The notes: generated by a model from the sequence alone, not told the origin. A stretch of 64,000 nucleotides of DNA from Peptacetobacter hominis (GCF_006861675.1 NZ_SGJB01000006.1:52293-116292), one strand, 5' to 3'; shown: positions 26,987-36,594, counted from the first letter of the stretch. Program-made: numbers and translations.

Positions 26987-27805
26987 CTATATTATGCCTT
27001 TTTCATACTTAACATCTGTCTCCGCAAGTTTTCTCATTGTTTCGATTGCCTTCTTTTCCATACGCGAAATCTGTACCTGTGATACTCCCAGACAGTTTCC
27101 TATTTCATTTTGTGTTTTATCCATAAAATACTTCTGTCTTATAACTGTTCTTGATTTCATCGGTATTCTATTTATCAGAGTCTCCAGATAAAGTCTATCA
27201 ACAGTATAATCACTTTCATCCCTTTCATTTATTCTCATTAGGTCTACATAGTTAATAGTTCCACCGTCTTCTGATTCTCGGCATTCATCTATTGACTCTA
27301 TATATAGATTACTTTTTTCCACATCAATTACTTCTTTTATATCCATATCGAGTCTTTCAGCAATTTCTGATGAACTTGCGTCTTTTCCATACTGTTTTAG
27401 AAAAAGCTCTTTCTCTTTTTTTATTTTCAGACCTTTTTCCTTTAGACTTCTTGATACTCTTATAATTCCATCATCCCTCAGATATCTTTTTATCTCTCCC
27501 TCAATCTTTGGAACTGCATAAGTTGAAAATTTCACATTAAAATTCATATCAAATCTCAGTATCGCCTTAAGAAGTCCCATACATCCAAGTTGAATAAGAT
27601 CATCCTGCTCTTTTCCTGAATCACGGTATTTTCTGACCACACTTCTAACGAGTCCCATATTTCTACTTACAAGAATCTGTCTTGCATCAATATCTCCTTT
27701 TTGGGACTTCGCAACAAGTCTCATAATTTCACTGTGTTCCAGAAGTTCATCCTCCGGTACCACAGAGCTTTTTTCCTCACTTGCACTGACCTCTTTCATA
27801 TACAT
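26987..27805 (-). CDS. SigF/SigG/SigB-type RNA polymerase sigma factor
   Basis: A 272-residue sigma-70 family protein. Region 2 is AQ/KGD-like then DLIQLGCMGLLKAILRFD and FSTYAVPKIEGEIKRYLRDD; region 3 is IIRVSRSLKEKGLKI; region 4 ends in CLGVSQVQISRMEKKAI. This is the sporulation/stress sigma group. It lacks the SigG-specific N-terminal motif, so SigF-like is the better guess. No spoIIAA/spoIIAB anti-sigma genes are adjacent, which is unusual. A strong GGGGGG SD precedes the ATG. Confidence 0.85.
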   Translation of the reverse strand: MYMKEVSASEEKSSVVPEDELLEHSEIMRLVAKSQKGDIDARQILVSRNMGLVRSVVRKYRDSGKEQDDLIQLGCMGLLKAILRFDMNFNVKFSTYAVPKIEGEIKRYLRDDGIIRVSRSLKEKGLKIKKEKELFLKQYGKDASSSEIAERLDMDIKEVIDVEKSNLYIESIDECRESEDGGTINYVDLMRINERDESDYTVDRLYLETLINRIPMKSRTVIRQKYFMDKTQNEIGNCLGVSQVQISRMEKKAIETMRKLAETDVKYEKGII

Positions 27806-27892
27806 AATATTGCCCCCCTATTTTTTATTCATACCAAAGTGAAACCTGTTTCAGAAATTGTGCTCAGTAAAATCCATTTACAGTAAATTAAG

Positions 27893-29878
27893 CTATTTTT
27901 TTATATATACTATGCTGTCGTTATATGTTACCTGTCCACCAAAATCTGATATACCTGATTCTGTTAGATAGTTTGGATTTCCATGCTTTTTCCACCATCC
28001 GACATACATTTTCACTGTATAGTCAGGAACCCCATCATCAATAACAGCTGTTACCTCTATCTTTCCCTTTTTGCCGTATAATATAACTGTTTTACTGTTT
28101 TTAACATTATATTTCTCAGCCATTTTATTGTTTAAATAAACTTTTGCCATATCTTCTCTATCCATATAATGTGCACTTGAAAGAGTATCCGATGGATGAA
28201 CAGTAATCAGCCTAAGTCCTCCCTTTTCTATCTCGTCAGTGCTTTCATTTCTGATATACTCGGGGATATATGTTCCTCCTATTGATTTTGCATACTCTGA
28301 ATAGATTTCTATCTTTCCGGTTTCTGTAGGAAATTTTCTATCTGCCCATGCAATATCTGTATCTATTGTAAAATTTGTATCTATGAGTTTCTGAAGAGAT
28401 ATCTCTGAATCGTAATCTTTTAGGGGAGCGATTACTTTTTCAAGATATTCTTCTTTTTCTACATAGGGGTATTCTTTCATTTTCATTCTTTTGGCAAGTT
28501 CTCTGAAAAAATAATATTCATCCATAAACTCATGTTTTGGATTTACCGCTTTTTCATTTACTGTTATGTATGGATTTGTCATGGAGCTGTATATTATATC
28601 CATACTTTCTAAAGTATTTGTACAAGGTATAAAAAGGTCGCATTTTGATGCCGTATCAGTCATAAACATATCAAAACACACTTTGAATTCTATATCTTCA
28701 AATACTTTTTCTAGTCTGTACAAATCCGGAAGCTGGTTTAACATATTACTTTTTGTGACTACAATCATTTTTATAGGCTCATCTGTTTCATAGGATTTTT
28801 CTATAAAATCAGATATATCACTTACATAAAATTCTCTATTCTCGCCGTATAAATAACTTTTATATGGATCTGAATCCAGAATATCAGGATAAACTCTATT
28901 GGAATAACTGACTCCTCCACCTTTGATTCCTATCTGTCCGGTTATTATCCCCAGTGAGTCTATCAGCCTTACTGTGTTTCCGCCATTTTTATATTTCTGT
29001 ATACCATATCCTACATTTATATGAGATGGTGAATCCGCGTACTCAACTGCAAGGTTTTCTATATCACAAACAGAAACTCCACACTCATCGGATAGATAGT
29101 TCAGATTCTGAGACTTTACATATTCTTTGAATTCATCAAATCCATATACATAATTTTTGATAAAATTATAATCAATCAGATTTTTTTCTATTATTATTTT
29201 CACCATTGCAAGTGCAAGAGCACCATCAGTTCCTGGTTTTGTCCTTATATACAAATCAGCTGATTTTGCTGTTTCTGTATATATTGGATCTATTACAATT
29301 ATCTTACTTCCATTTCTTTTTGCATCAAGAACTGCCTTCATCGTATGTATAGTAGTGTTAGCCGGATTTTTTCCCCATAGAATAATCCTTTTGCTGTTTT
29401 TCATATCATCTATTGAGTTTGATTTTACATCGCCAAAATCAGCCTTTTGTGCCTTCATACCAGCACTCCAGCATGGACCACCTTTTTGAATACATACACC
29501 TCCATAATAATTGAAAAATATATTTTCAATGCATTTCAGTACTGATCCTGTACCATACTGATCATAGTGCATTATAGATTTTGAGGAATATTTATTTTTA
29601 TAATATGTAAGTTTTTCAGACATTATATCAAGTGCTTCGTCAAAATCTATTTCAACCCATACTCCATTCACTTTTTTCATAGGACTATATATCCTGTCCT
29701 TATGATTGAGTCTATCAAGATGCATTTTACCTTTTTTACATATAAATCCCTTTGTATAAGGATTTGTTTTTTCTCCTTTTATGGATAATACCTTACCATC
29801 TTCAACTTCTACACTGAATCTACAGCAATCATGGCAATCAAGTGTACAACCATGACTCAGAAATTTTTTATCTCCCAT
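27893..29878 (-). CDS. Molybdopterin-dependent oxidoreductase (orphan subunit)
   Basis: A 661-residue member of the DMSO-reductase superfamily. The N-terminal [4Fe-4S] site is C11-x3-C15-x2-C18 plus C47 (GFICKKG). Further hallmarks are IILWGKNPANTT, IIVIDPIYTETAKSADLYI, TKPGTDGALALAM and a C-terminal dinucleotide-binding domain (VHPSDTLSSAHYM). No twin-arginine signal is present, so it is cytoplasmic. No electron-transfer, membrane or cofactor-maturation gene is nearby. The substrate cannot be told; thiosulfate/polysulfide-type and formate-type enzymes are relatives. Confidence 0.87.
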   Translation of the reverse strand: MGDKKFLSHGCTLDCHDCCRFSVEVEDGKVLSIKGEKTNPYTKGFICKKGKMHLDRLNHKDRIYSPMKKVNGVWVEIDFDEALDIMSEKLTYYKNKYSSKSIMHYDQYGTGSVLKCIENIFFNYYGGVCIQKGGPCWSAGMKAQKADFGDVKSNSIDDMKNSKRIILWGKNPANTTIHTMKAVLDAKRNGSKIIVIDPIYTETAKSADLYIRTKPGTDGALALAMVKIIIEKNLIDYNFIKNYVYGFDEFKEYVKSQNLNYLSDECGVSVCDIENLAVEYADSPSHINVGYGIQKYKNGGNTVRLIDSLGIITGQIGIKGGGVSYSNRVYPDILDSDPYKSYLYGENREFYVSDISDFIEKSYETDEPIKMIVVTKSNMLNQLPDLYRLEKVFEDIEFKVCFDMFMTDTASKCDLFIPCTNTLESMDIIYSSMTNPYITVNEKAVNPKHEFMDEYYFFRELAKRMKMKEYPYVEKEEYLEKVIAPLKDYDSEISLQKLIDTNFTIDTDIAWADRKFPTETGKIEIYSEYAKSIGGTYIPEYIRNESTDEIEKGGLRLITVHPSDTLSSAHYMDREDMAKVYLNNKMAEKYNVKNSKTVILYGKKGKIEVTAVIDDGVPDYTVKMYVGWWKKHGNPNYLTESGISDFGGQVTYNDSIVYIKK

Positions 29879-29935
29879 TCAATCCACCTCCTATTTATCT
29901 ATATTTATGAAATAATTATACAATGTTATACAGAA

Positions 29936-29964
29936 AAAATCCTGCTCTACATGAACAGGATTTT
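29936..29964 (-). terminator. Terminator after DEAD-box gene
   Basis: AAAATCCTG pairs with CAGGATTTT; on the minus strand the stem is followed by a T-run. It lies about 30 bases past the helicase stop. Confidence 0.8.
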
Positions 29965-29995
29965 CTATATAATCATTTATTAAATTTGTTCGGAA

Positions 29996-31621
29996 TTATT
30001 TTTTATTCTTTTTATTGGCTCTTTCTATGTTAAGCTTATTTCCTTTTATCTTCTTGTTTTTCATTTTTTCTATAACAAGTTTCGCTTTTTTCTTTGGAAC
30101 TTCAACAAATGTAAATTTATCATATACATCTATAGTTCCTATAGTTTTTCCAGATATTCCAGCTTCTCCAGATATAGCTCCAAGTATATCTTTTGCCTGT
30201 ACTCTCTGCTTTCTTCCGACATTTATAAACAGCCTTACCATTCCTTCTCTGGCACCTGTTTCGTCAGTTTTTCCTCTTTTTCTTGATTTTTTAGGTTTTT
30301 CTTCTATTATTTCCTCTTTTTCTTCCTCACCCATAGCAAGTTTAAGAAGAGCTGCAGCTATATCTATTACAGAGTATTCTGTTTCCTCTTCTTCACAGAA
30401 GTTTTCTATCCACTGTATCTGCTTGGAAAGTTTTCCTTCTTCAACAACTCTTTTTACCTCACTGAAGAATGCTCCAACTTTCTTCTCTTCAACATCTCCT
30501 ACTGTAGGTATCGGATGTTTTATAAGTTTTGACTTTGTGTATCTTTCTATATCCTTCATCTTTCTTATATCTCTTCCGTATACAAATGAGAAAGATATAC
30601 CCTCTCTTCCAGCTCTTCCTGTTCTTCCTATTCTGTGAACATAGTATTCTTCATCCTGAGGAAGATCGAAGTTAAATACACATTCAACATCATCTACATC
30701 TATTCCTCTTGCCGCAACATCTGTAGCTACAAGTATATCTATAGTTCCGTTTCTGAATTTATCCATTACTATATCTCTCTGAACCTGCTTAAGATCTCCG
30801 TGAAGAGCATCCGCAAAATATCCTCTTCCCTGAAGCTCTCCTACAAGCTCATCCGCACCTTTTTTAGTGTTACAGAATACAACTGAAAGCTTTGGATTAT
30901 ATACATCTATAAGTCTTGAAAGAACTTCTATCTTGTTTGATGATCTTGTTTCTATATAGTACTGTTTTATATTTTCAACTGTAAGCTCTTTTCTTACAAC
31001 TTTTATATGTTCCGGGTTATTCTGATATTTTTTTGTAAGTTCAAGTATTGCTTTTGGCATTGTTGCAGAGAAGAATGTAGTCTGTCTTTCATCCGGTACA
31101 TTCTCAAGTATTGTCTCTATATCCTCTCTGAATCCCATATCAAGCATTTCATCCGCTTCATCAAGTACAACCATTTTTACATTTTCCGTTTTAAGTGTTC
31201 TTCTTTTTATATGGTCTATTGTACGACCTGGTGTCCCTATTATTATCTGTACTCCACCTTTAAGAGCTTTTATCTGTCTTTCTATAGGCTGCCCACCATA
31301 TATAGGAAGAGCTTTTATACCGTGCATATATTTTGCAAGTTTTCTTATCTCCTGAGATACCTGTATTGCAAGCTCTCTTGTTGGACAAAGTACTATTGCC
31401 TGAAGTGATTTGTCTGATGAATCAACCATTTCAAGTATAGGTATAGAAAAGGCTGCTGTTTTTCCCGTTCCAGTCTGAGCCTGTCCTATTACGTCTCTTC
31501 CTTCAAGTATTACCGGTATAGATTTTGCCTGTATTGGAGACGGCTCTTCGAACCCCATCTCTGCTACAGCCTTTTTAATATTTTCATTTATCTGTAAATC
31601 TTCAAATTTTGTTATTTCCAT
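29996..31621 (-). CDS. deaD: DEAD-box RNA helicase with DbpA-type RNA-binding domain
   Basis: A 541-residue helicase. Motifs in order: Q motif, AQTGTGKT with GKT at 53-55, PTRELA, D154-E-A-D157, SAT, then HRIGRTGRAGREG. A linker follows, and the last about 75 residues (MVRLFINVGRKQRVQAKDIL onward) are the DbpA RNA-binding domain seen in CsdA/DeaD helicases. It probably remodels ribosomal or cold-stress RNA structures. It is divergent from pflB, sharing a long intergenic region. Confidence 0.94.
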   Translation of the reverse strand: MEITKFEDLQINENIKKAVAEMGFEEPSPIQAKSIPVILEGRDVIGQAQTGTGKTAAFSIPILEMVDSSDKSLQAIVLCPTRELAIQVSQEIRKLAKYMHGIKALPIYGGQPIERQIKALKGGVQIIIGTPGRTIDHIKRRTLKTENVKMVVLDEADEMLDMGFREDIETILENVPDERQTTFFSATMPKAILELTKKYQNNPEHIKVVRKELTVENIKQYYIETRSSNKIEVLSRLIDVYNPKLSVVFCNTKKGADELVGELQGRGYFADALHGDLKQVQRDIVMDKFRNGTIDILVATDVAARGIDVDDVECVFNFDLPQDEEYYVHRIGRTGRAGREGISFSFVYGRDIRKMKDIERYTKSKLIKHPIPTVGDVEEKKVGAFFSEVKRVVEEGKLSKQIQWIENFCEEEETEYSVIDIAAALLKLAMGEEEKEEIIEEKPKKSRKRGKTDETGAREGMVRLFINVGRKQRVQAKDILGAISGEAGISGKTIGTIDVYDKFTFVEVPKKKAKLVIEKMKNKKIKGNKLNIERANKKNKK

Positions 31622-31715
31622 ATATTATTCCTTTCCGTTTCTATTTTTAGATACTAACCTTTTTATTATATACCCTGGCAAATAATAAGTAAACCTATAT
31701 TTTCTCATTATAAAA

Positions 31716-31727
31716 TATGTTTACATA
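31716..31727. promoter_or_regulatory. Inverted-repeat box 1 upstream of pflB
   Basis: TATGT-TT-ACATA, perfect 5-base arms with a 2-base spacer. It is closest to deaD. The same ATGTnnACAT core recurs twice nearer pflB. Confidence 0.5.
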
Positions 31728-31981
31728 CTATAATACTAATTCTTTATTTTTCACAATATTCGTTATGATTCGAACGTTTACTTTTTTATAAAAATGATTC
31801 TTATGTGTTTTTTGAAACTTACTGTTACTTTTGTATCGATACCCATTTTCAATTTCTAATAATTTTCTGTTTTATCTGTTTAAATATATTTTCTGCGGGT
31901 ATAATAATAAAAGCAAAAACTGTTTTATCCATTATAAATTAATATATATAGTATATTTATTAAAAAAATCGCTATTTTTTA

Positions 31982-31991
31982 ATGTTTACAT
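31982..31991. promoter_or_regulatory. Inverted-repeat box 2 upstream of pflB
   Basis: ATGT-TT-ACAT, the same core as box 1. Confidence 0.5.
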
Positions 31992-32050
31992 CTATTACAT
32001 GTGTATAAATTAATATTTTGTATAAATTTTTTTATACATCTGTATCCCAG

Positions 32051-32081
32051 TTTTTTCAGTATGTAAACATTACTGAAAAAA
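32051..32081. promoter_or_regulatory. Extended palindrome (box 3) upstream of pflB
   Basis: TTTTTTCAGTA and TACTGAAAAAA form perfect 11-base arms around TGTAAACAT, which contains the third ATGTnnACAT core. It lies about 60 bases upstream of the pflB -35. No T-run follows on the plus strand, so an operator is more likely than a plus-strand terminator. Confidence 0.6.
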
Positions 32082-32141
32082 TAACAATTAATATTTGTAT
32101 TTTCTTGTATACAATCTGGTTTTTTTATGGTAATATAACAG

Positions 32142-32169
32142 TTGCAGATTATTAAATAATTTATATAAC
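32142..32169 (+). promoter_or_regulatory. Probable pflB promoter
   Basis: -35 TTGCAG (32142-32147), 16-base spacer, -10 TATAAC (32164-32169), about 30 bases before the pflB start codon and upstream of a strong AGGAGG SD. Confidence 0.55.
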
Positions 32170-32200
32170 TTACTTTTATTATATATAGGAGGTAAATTAC

Positions 32201-34435
32201 ATGACTACAGCATGGAATGGTTTTAAAACTGGTAACTGGAATAAAGAAGTTGATGTAAGAAACTTCATACAGTTAAACTATACACCATACGAGGGAGATG
32301 CATCTTTCCTTGCAGGTGAATCTAAAAATACAGAAAAATTATGGGGTGAAGTTGCTGAACTTTGTAAAAAAGAAATAGCAAACGGTGGTACTCTTGATGT
32401 AGATACTAAAACTATATCTTCTATAGATGCCTACAAGCCTGGATATATAGATAAAGAATTAGAGCAGATAGTTGGTCTTCAGACTGATGCTCCTCTAAAA
32501 AGAGCTGTTATGCCATACGGTGGTATAAGAATGGTTGAGAACTCTTGTAAAGCTTACGGATACGAGCTTGATCCAGAAGTTTCAACTATATTCCACAAAT
32601 ACAGAAAAACTCACAACCAGGGTGTTTTCGATGCTTATACAAAAGAAATGAGAGCTGCAAGAAAATCTGGTGTTATAACTGGTCTTCCAGATGCATACGG
32701 AAGAGGAAGAATAATAGGAGACTACAGAAGAGTTGCTCTTTACGGAGTTGACAGACTTATAGTTGACAAAATGGAGCAGAAAGAATCTCTTGAAGTTTCT
32801 ACTATGGATGAATCAGTAATAAGATTAAGAGAAGAAATATCTGAGCAGATAAACGCTCTTGAAGCATTAAAAAGAATGGCTGAAAGCTACGGATTTGATA
32901 TATCAAGACCAGCTGAAAACGCAAAAGAAGCTGTTCAGTGGTTATACTTCGGATACCTTGGTGCAGTTAAAGACCAGAACGGTGCTGCAATGTCACTAGG
33001 TAGAACTTCTACTTTCCTTGATATATACTTCGAAAGAGATTTAAAAGCTGGTATATTAACAGAAGAAGAAGCTCAGGAAATAATGGACCACTTCGTTATG
33101 AAGTTAAGAATGGTTAGATTCCTTAGAACTCCAGAATACAATGAATTATTCTCAGGAGACCCAACTTGGGTTACTGAATCAATAGGTGGTATGGGTATAG
33201 ATGGTAGAACTCTTGTTACTAAAAACTCATTCAGAGTTCTTAACACTCTTTACACTCTTGGACCATCTCCAGAGCCAAACCTTACAGTTCTTTGGTCTAC
33301 AAGACTTCCAAAAGGATTCAAAGATTTCTGTTCTAAGGTTTCAATAGATACAAGTTCAATACAGTACGAAAACGATGATCTTATGAGAGAATACTGGGGA
33401 GATGACTACGGTATAGCTTGTTGTGTATCTGCAATGAGAATAGGTAAACAGATGCAGTTCTTCGGAGCCAGAGTTAACGTAGCAAAAACTCTTCTTTACG
33501 CTATAAACGGTGGTGTTGATGAAAAATCAGGTGCTCAGGTAGGACCAAAATTCGAACCTATAACATCTGAATACCTTGACTACGATGAGGTTATGTCTAA
33601 GTTTGACTTATTCACTGAGTGGCTTGCTAACCTTTACGTAAATACTCTAAACGTTATACACTACATGCACGATAAATACTCTTATGAAGCACTAGAAATG
33701 GCACTTCATGACAGAGATGTATTCAGAACTATGGCTTGTGGTATAGCTGGTCTTTCAGTTTGTGCTGACTCTCTATCAGCTATAAAATACGCTAAAGTTA
33801 AAACTATAAGAAACGAAGATGGAATAGCTGTTGACTTCGAAATAGAAGGAGACTATCCAAAATTCGGAAACAACGACGACAGAGTTGACGAAATAGCTGT
33901 TAACATAGTTAAAGACGTTATGAACAAAATAAAACAGAACAAAACTTACAGAAATGCATACCATACTCAGTCAATACTTACTATAACTTCAAACGTTGTT
34001 TACGGTAAGAAGACTGGTAACACTCCTGATGGAAGAAGAGCTGGAGAACCATTCGCTCCAGGTGCTAACCCAATGCACGGAAGAGATGAAAACGGAGCAC
34101 TTGCTTCACTTGCTTCAGTAGCAAAACTTCCATACGAATATTCTCAGGATGGTATATCTAACACATTCTCTATAATACCAAAATCATTAGGTAAAGATAT
34201 GGATGAAAGAATAAACAACCTTTCTTCTATGTTAGATGGATATTTTGCTCAGAGAGCTCATCATCTAAACGTAAACGTATTTGACAGAGCTACTCTTGAA
34301 GATGCTATGGAACATCCGGAAAAATATCCACAGCTAACAGTTAGAGTTTCTGGATACGCAGTTAACTTTATAAAATTAACTAGAGAACAGCAGTTAGACG
34401 TTATAAACAGAACATTCCACAACAAAATGGCCTAA
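32201..34435 (+). CDS. pflB: Formate C-acetyltransferase (pyruvate formate-lyase)
   Basis: A 744-residue glycyl-radical enzyme that splits pyruvate with CoA into acetyl-CoA and formate. The adjacent active-site cysteines are C407-C408 (IACCVSAM) and the radical glycine is G718 in RVSGYAVNF near the C-terminus. Length and motifs match true PFL rather than choline or glycerol lyases. Synonymous choices look optimised (AAC, TTC, TAC, GGT), yet almost every Ile codon is ATA. AGGAGG precedes the ATG. The activating enzyme follows. Confidence 0.98.
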   Translation: MTTAWNGFKTGNWNKEVDVRNFIQLNYTPYEGDASFLAGESKNTEKLWGEVAELCKKEIANGGTLDVDTKTISSIDAYKPGYIDKELEQIVGLQTDAPLKRAVMPYGGIRMVENSCKAYGYELDPEVSTIFHKYRKTHNQGVFDAYTKEMRAARKSGVITGLPDAYGRGRIIGDYRRVALYGVDRLIVDKMEQKESLEVSTMDESVIRLREEISEQINALEALKRMAESYGFDISRPAENAKEAVQWLYFGYLGAVKDQNGAAMSLGRTSTFLDIYFERDLKAGILTEEEAQEIMDHFVMKLRMVRFLRTPEYNELFSGDPTWVTESIGGMGIDGRTLVTKNSFRVLNTLYTLGPSPEPNLTVLWSTRLPKGFKDFCSKVSIDTSSIQYENDDLMREYWGDDYGIACCVSAMRIGKQMQFFGARVNVAKTLLYAINGGVDEKSGAQVGPKFEPITSEYLDYDEVMSKFDLFTEWLANLYVNTLNVIHYMHDKYSYEALEMALHDRDVFRTMACGIAGLSVCADSLSAIKYAKVKTIRNEDGIAVDFEIEGDYPKFGNNDDRVDEIAVNIVKDVMNKIKQNKTYRNAYHTQSILTITSNVVYGKKTGNTPDGRRAGEPFAPGANPMHGRDENGALASLASVAKLPYEYSQDGISNTFSIIPKSLGKDMDERINNLSSMLDGYFAQRAHHLNVNVFDRATLEDAMEHPEKYPQLTVRVSGYAVNFIKLTREQQLDVINRTFHNKMA

Positions 34436-34448
34436 TTTCAGAAGTAAT

Positions 34449-34473
34449 CCTTTCTGGATATAGGTCGGAAAGG
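34449..34473 (+). promoter_or_regulatory. Hairpin covering the pflA ribosome binding site
   Basis: CCTTTC at 34449-34454 can pair with GAAAGG at 34468-34473, which is the SD of pflA (GGAAAGG). It may lower pflA translation relative to pflB, fitting the small amounts of activase needed. Confidence 0.45.
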
Positions 34474-34482
34474 TAGTACATT

Positions 34483-35217
34483 ATGATAAAAGGTAGAGTT
34501 CATTCAGTAGAAAGTTTCGGGACCGTTGACGGTCCCGGAATTAGATATATAGTATTTCTTCAGGGTTGTCCTTTGAGATGTAAATACTGCCACAATAGAG
34601 ATACATGGGCTATGTGCGGCGGAAAAGAGATGACTGCTGAGGAAGTTGTTAAAGATGCTCTTAAATATAGAACTTACATGGAAGTTTCAGGTGGTGGTAT
34701 AACTGTTTCCGGTGGTGAAGCCACTGCCCAGCCGGAGTTTCTTTATGAAATATTTAAGGAAGCAAAAGCTAATGGAATACATACATGTCTGGACACATCG
34801 GGATACAGATCTCCTGAATCAATATCTAAAGTTCTTGAAGTTACAGACCTTGTACTTCTTGATCTTAAGCATATGGTTCCAGAAAAAGCAAAAGATCTTG
34901 CCGGAATAAATATCGAAAAGACTTTTGAGTTTGCAAAATACCTTGATGAACACAAAATACCAGTATGGATAAGACACGTTCTTGTTCCTGGTGTTACTGA
35001 TTCAGAAGAGAACCTGAACCTTATGGGTGAATTTGTTTCCAAGCTTAATAATGTAGACAGATTTGAAATTCTTCCATATCATACACTTGGTGTTCATAAA
35101 TGGGAAGATATGGGACTTGAATATCCTCTTGAAGGTATTGAACAGGCTTCTGATGATGATGTTAAAAGAGCAAAGGATATAATAGAAAAATACGGTGTTT
35201 CAGTGTATAATAAATAG
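34483..35217 (+). CDS. pflA: Pyruvate formate-lyase activating enzyme
   Basis: A 244-residue radical SAM enzyme that installs the glycyl radical on PflB. The cluster motif is C29-x3-C33-x2-C36 (GCPLRCKYCHNRD), preceded by VDGPGIRYIVFLQG; GGGITVSGGEA is the SAM-binding region. No extra ferredoxin insert is present, as expected for the PFL type. It lies 47 bases after pflB with a poor, hairpin-embedded SD. Confidence 0.97.
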   Translation: MIKGRVHSVESFGTVDGPGIRYIVFLQGCPLRCKYCHNRDTWAMCGGKEMTAEEVVKDALKYRTYMEVSGGGITVSGGEATAQPEFLYEIFKEAKANGIHTCLDTSGYRSPESISKVLEVTDLVLLDLKHMVPEKAKDLAGINIEKTFEFAKYLDEHKIPVWIRHVLVPGVTDSEENLNLMGEFVSKLNNVDRFEILPYHTLGVHKWEDMGLEYPLEGIEQASDDDVKRAKDIIEKYGVSVYNK

Positions 35218-35255
35218 TATATGTAATTATATTTATTATATGCGGAGGTATACAC

Positions 35256-35804
35256 ATGAATATAGAAAACTGTATAAAAGAAAGAAGAAGTGTGAGAAAG
35301 TACAAAGAAGATGCTATTCCACACGAAGTATTTGAGAAAATTGTTGATCTTGCCAGATTTGCTCCTTCATGGAAAAATTCTCAGACAGCAAGATACCATA
35401 TAATAGAAGATGCTGATACAAAAGAAAAACTGGCTTCTGAATGTGTTATGGACTTTGAGTTCAATGCTAAAACTATAAGAAGATCTGCTGCAGTTGTTGT
35501 ACTTACTGCTGTTGGAAATATATGTGGATATGAGCCAGATGGATCTTTCTCTACTTCAAAGGGAGATAGATGGGAAACTTTTGATTCAGGTATAGCTTGT
35601 CAGACTTTCTGCCTTGCAGCACATGCAAATGGAGTTGGATCTGTTATACTTGGAATATTTGATGACGATAAAGTTGCAAAAGCATGCTCTATTCCAGAAA
35701 ATGAGACTGTTATGGCACTTATCGCTGTTGGATATCCTGAATCTGCTTCAGGCAAAGTTCCTCCAAGAAAAGAAGTATCAGAGCTTTTATTCTTTGATAA
35801 GTAA
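35256..35804 (+). CDS. Nitroreductase family protein
   Basis: A 182-residue FMN-dependent flavoprotein: CIKERRSVRKYKEDAI, ARFAPSWKNSQTARYHI and a C-terminal VGYPESASGKVPPRKEVSEL. Such enzymes reduce nitro, quinone or other electron acceptors with NAD(P)H. The substrate is unknown. It lies 38 bases after pflA with its own SD (GGAGG) and may be read through from the pfl operon; a terminator follows. Confidence 0.9.
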   Translation: MNIENCIKERRSVRKYKEDAIPHEVFEKIVDLARFAPSWKNSQTARYHIIEDADTKEKLASECVMDFEFNAKTIRRSAAVVVLTAVGNICGYEPDGSFSTSKGDRWETFDSGIACQTFCLAAHANGVGSVILGIFDDDKVAKACSIPENETVMALIAVGYPESASGKVPPRKEVSELLFFDK

Positions 35805-35831
35805 ACCTATAAAATTTGTATAAAATTAATC

Positions 35832-35861
35832 GAGCTGTGCGCATTAGCGTACAGCTCTTTT
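35832..35861 (+). terminator. Terminator of the pfl/nitroreductase unit
   Basis: An 11-bp stem with one mismatch (GAGCTGTGCGC against GCGTACAGCTC) followed by TTTT on the plus strand. It also lies just past the convergent deoC. Confidence 0.85.
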
Positions 35862-35870
35862 AATATCTAT

Positions 35871-36584
35871 TTATTTGTTTAAACCAAGCACAACAGGAAC
35901 CGATTTATATCCTACTCCCATTCTATCTATTCCCATATCGATAAGTTTTAGGAAATGCTCTCTGGTACGTATACATCCACTTCCTTTTACCTTGCAATTG
36001 TCTCCAACCTCCTTCATCATCATCTCTATAAGTTCTGGAACCGCACCATGAGATTCATGTCCTGTTAAAAAGCCTATACTTGTTTTTACAAAATCTGCTC
36101 CAGCTTCTACGCAGCATTTGCATGTTTTTCTTATCTGTTCCTCATTAAGTGCATCTGTCTCAAATATAACCTTTATTTCTTTGCCACACTTATGAGCTGC
36201 ATCTGCACATGCTTTTATATCCTCAGTAACCTCGTCAAATTTTCCGCTTCTTATCATTCCGAAGTTTGCAACTATATCTATTTCCTTTACAGTTTCATAT
36301 CTTCCAGCTATCTCTATCTGCTTAACCTTTGATTCTGTAGAGCTTGTTCCAAATGGAAAATCACATACAGGACAAAGCATTGTCTCACTTCCCTTTACGT
36401 ATGGTTCACAAAGCTCTATATATCCCGGATTTATGCATATTGTAGCGCATCCAAGTTCTACCCCATCCTTAGTAAGTTCTATTATCTCATCCTCTGTAAA
36501 CTCTGGCTTTAGAACCGAATAGTCTATATATGAAGCCAGTTCCTTTATACTCATTTCACTTGCTTTTTTATCTGGTTTTATCAT
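35871..36584 (-). CDS. deoC: Deoxyribose-phosphate aldolase
   Basis: A 237-residue class I aldolase that cleaves 2-deoxyribose 5-phosphate to acetaldehyde and glyceraldehyde 3-phosphate. The Schiff-base Lys is K167 (FVKTSIGF) and the second catalytic Lys is K200 (KVKGSGCIRT); YIDYSVLKPE is the conserved N-terminal strand. No SD lies directly before the ATG: the only good one is about 53 bases upstream, across a hairpin. An internal ATG at residue 11 is an alternative start. A DeoR-type regulator gene is nearby. Confidence 0.95.
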   Translation of the reverse strand: MIKPDKKASEMSIKELASYIDYSVLKPEFTEDEIIELTKDGVELGCATICINPGYIELCEPYVKGSETMLCPVCDFPFGTSSTESKVKQIEIAGRYETVKEIDIVANFGMIRSGKFDEVTEDIKACADAAHKCGKEIKVIFETDALNEEQIRKTCKCCVEAGADFVKTSIGFLTGHESHGAVPELIEMMMKEVGDNCKVKGSGCIRTREHFLKLIDMGIDRMGVGYKSVPVVLGLNK

Positions 36585-36594
36585 ATCGAATATT

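Larger units (their letters stand above)
31622..32200. other. Long AT-rich pflB upstream region
   Basis: This 579-base region between divergent deaD and pflB has no convincing gene. It holds three ATGT-WW-ACAT boxes (31717-31726, 31982-31991, 32061-32070), a palindrome TTGTATACAA at 32105-32114, and the pflB promoter. The size and repeated elements suggest complex regulation of pflB. Confidence 0.6.

Noticed and set aside
27893..29878. Possible selenocysteine or formate dehydrogenase assignment for the molybdoenzyme
   Set aside because: No in-frame TGA is needed and no active-site Cys/Sec context typical of formate dehydrogenase is clear.
30015..30638. A 207-codon plus-strand open frame inside the DEAD-box helicase gene
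   Set aside because: It is a Ser/Phe-rich shadow of the helicase coding strand without an SD or recognisable domain.
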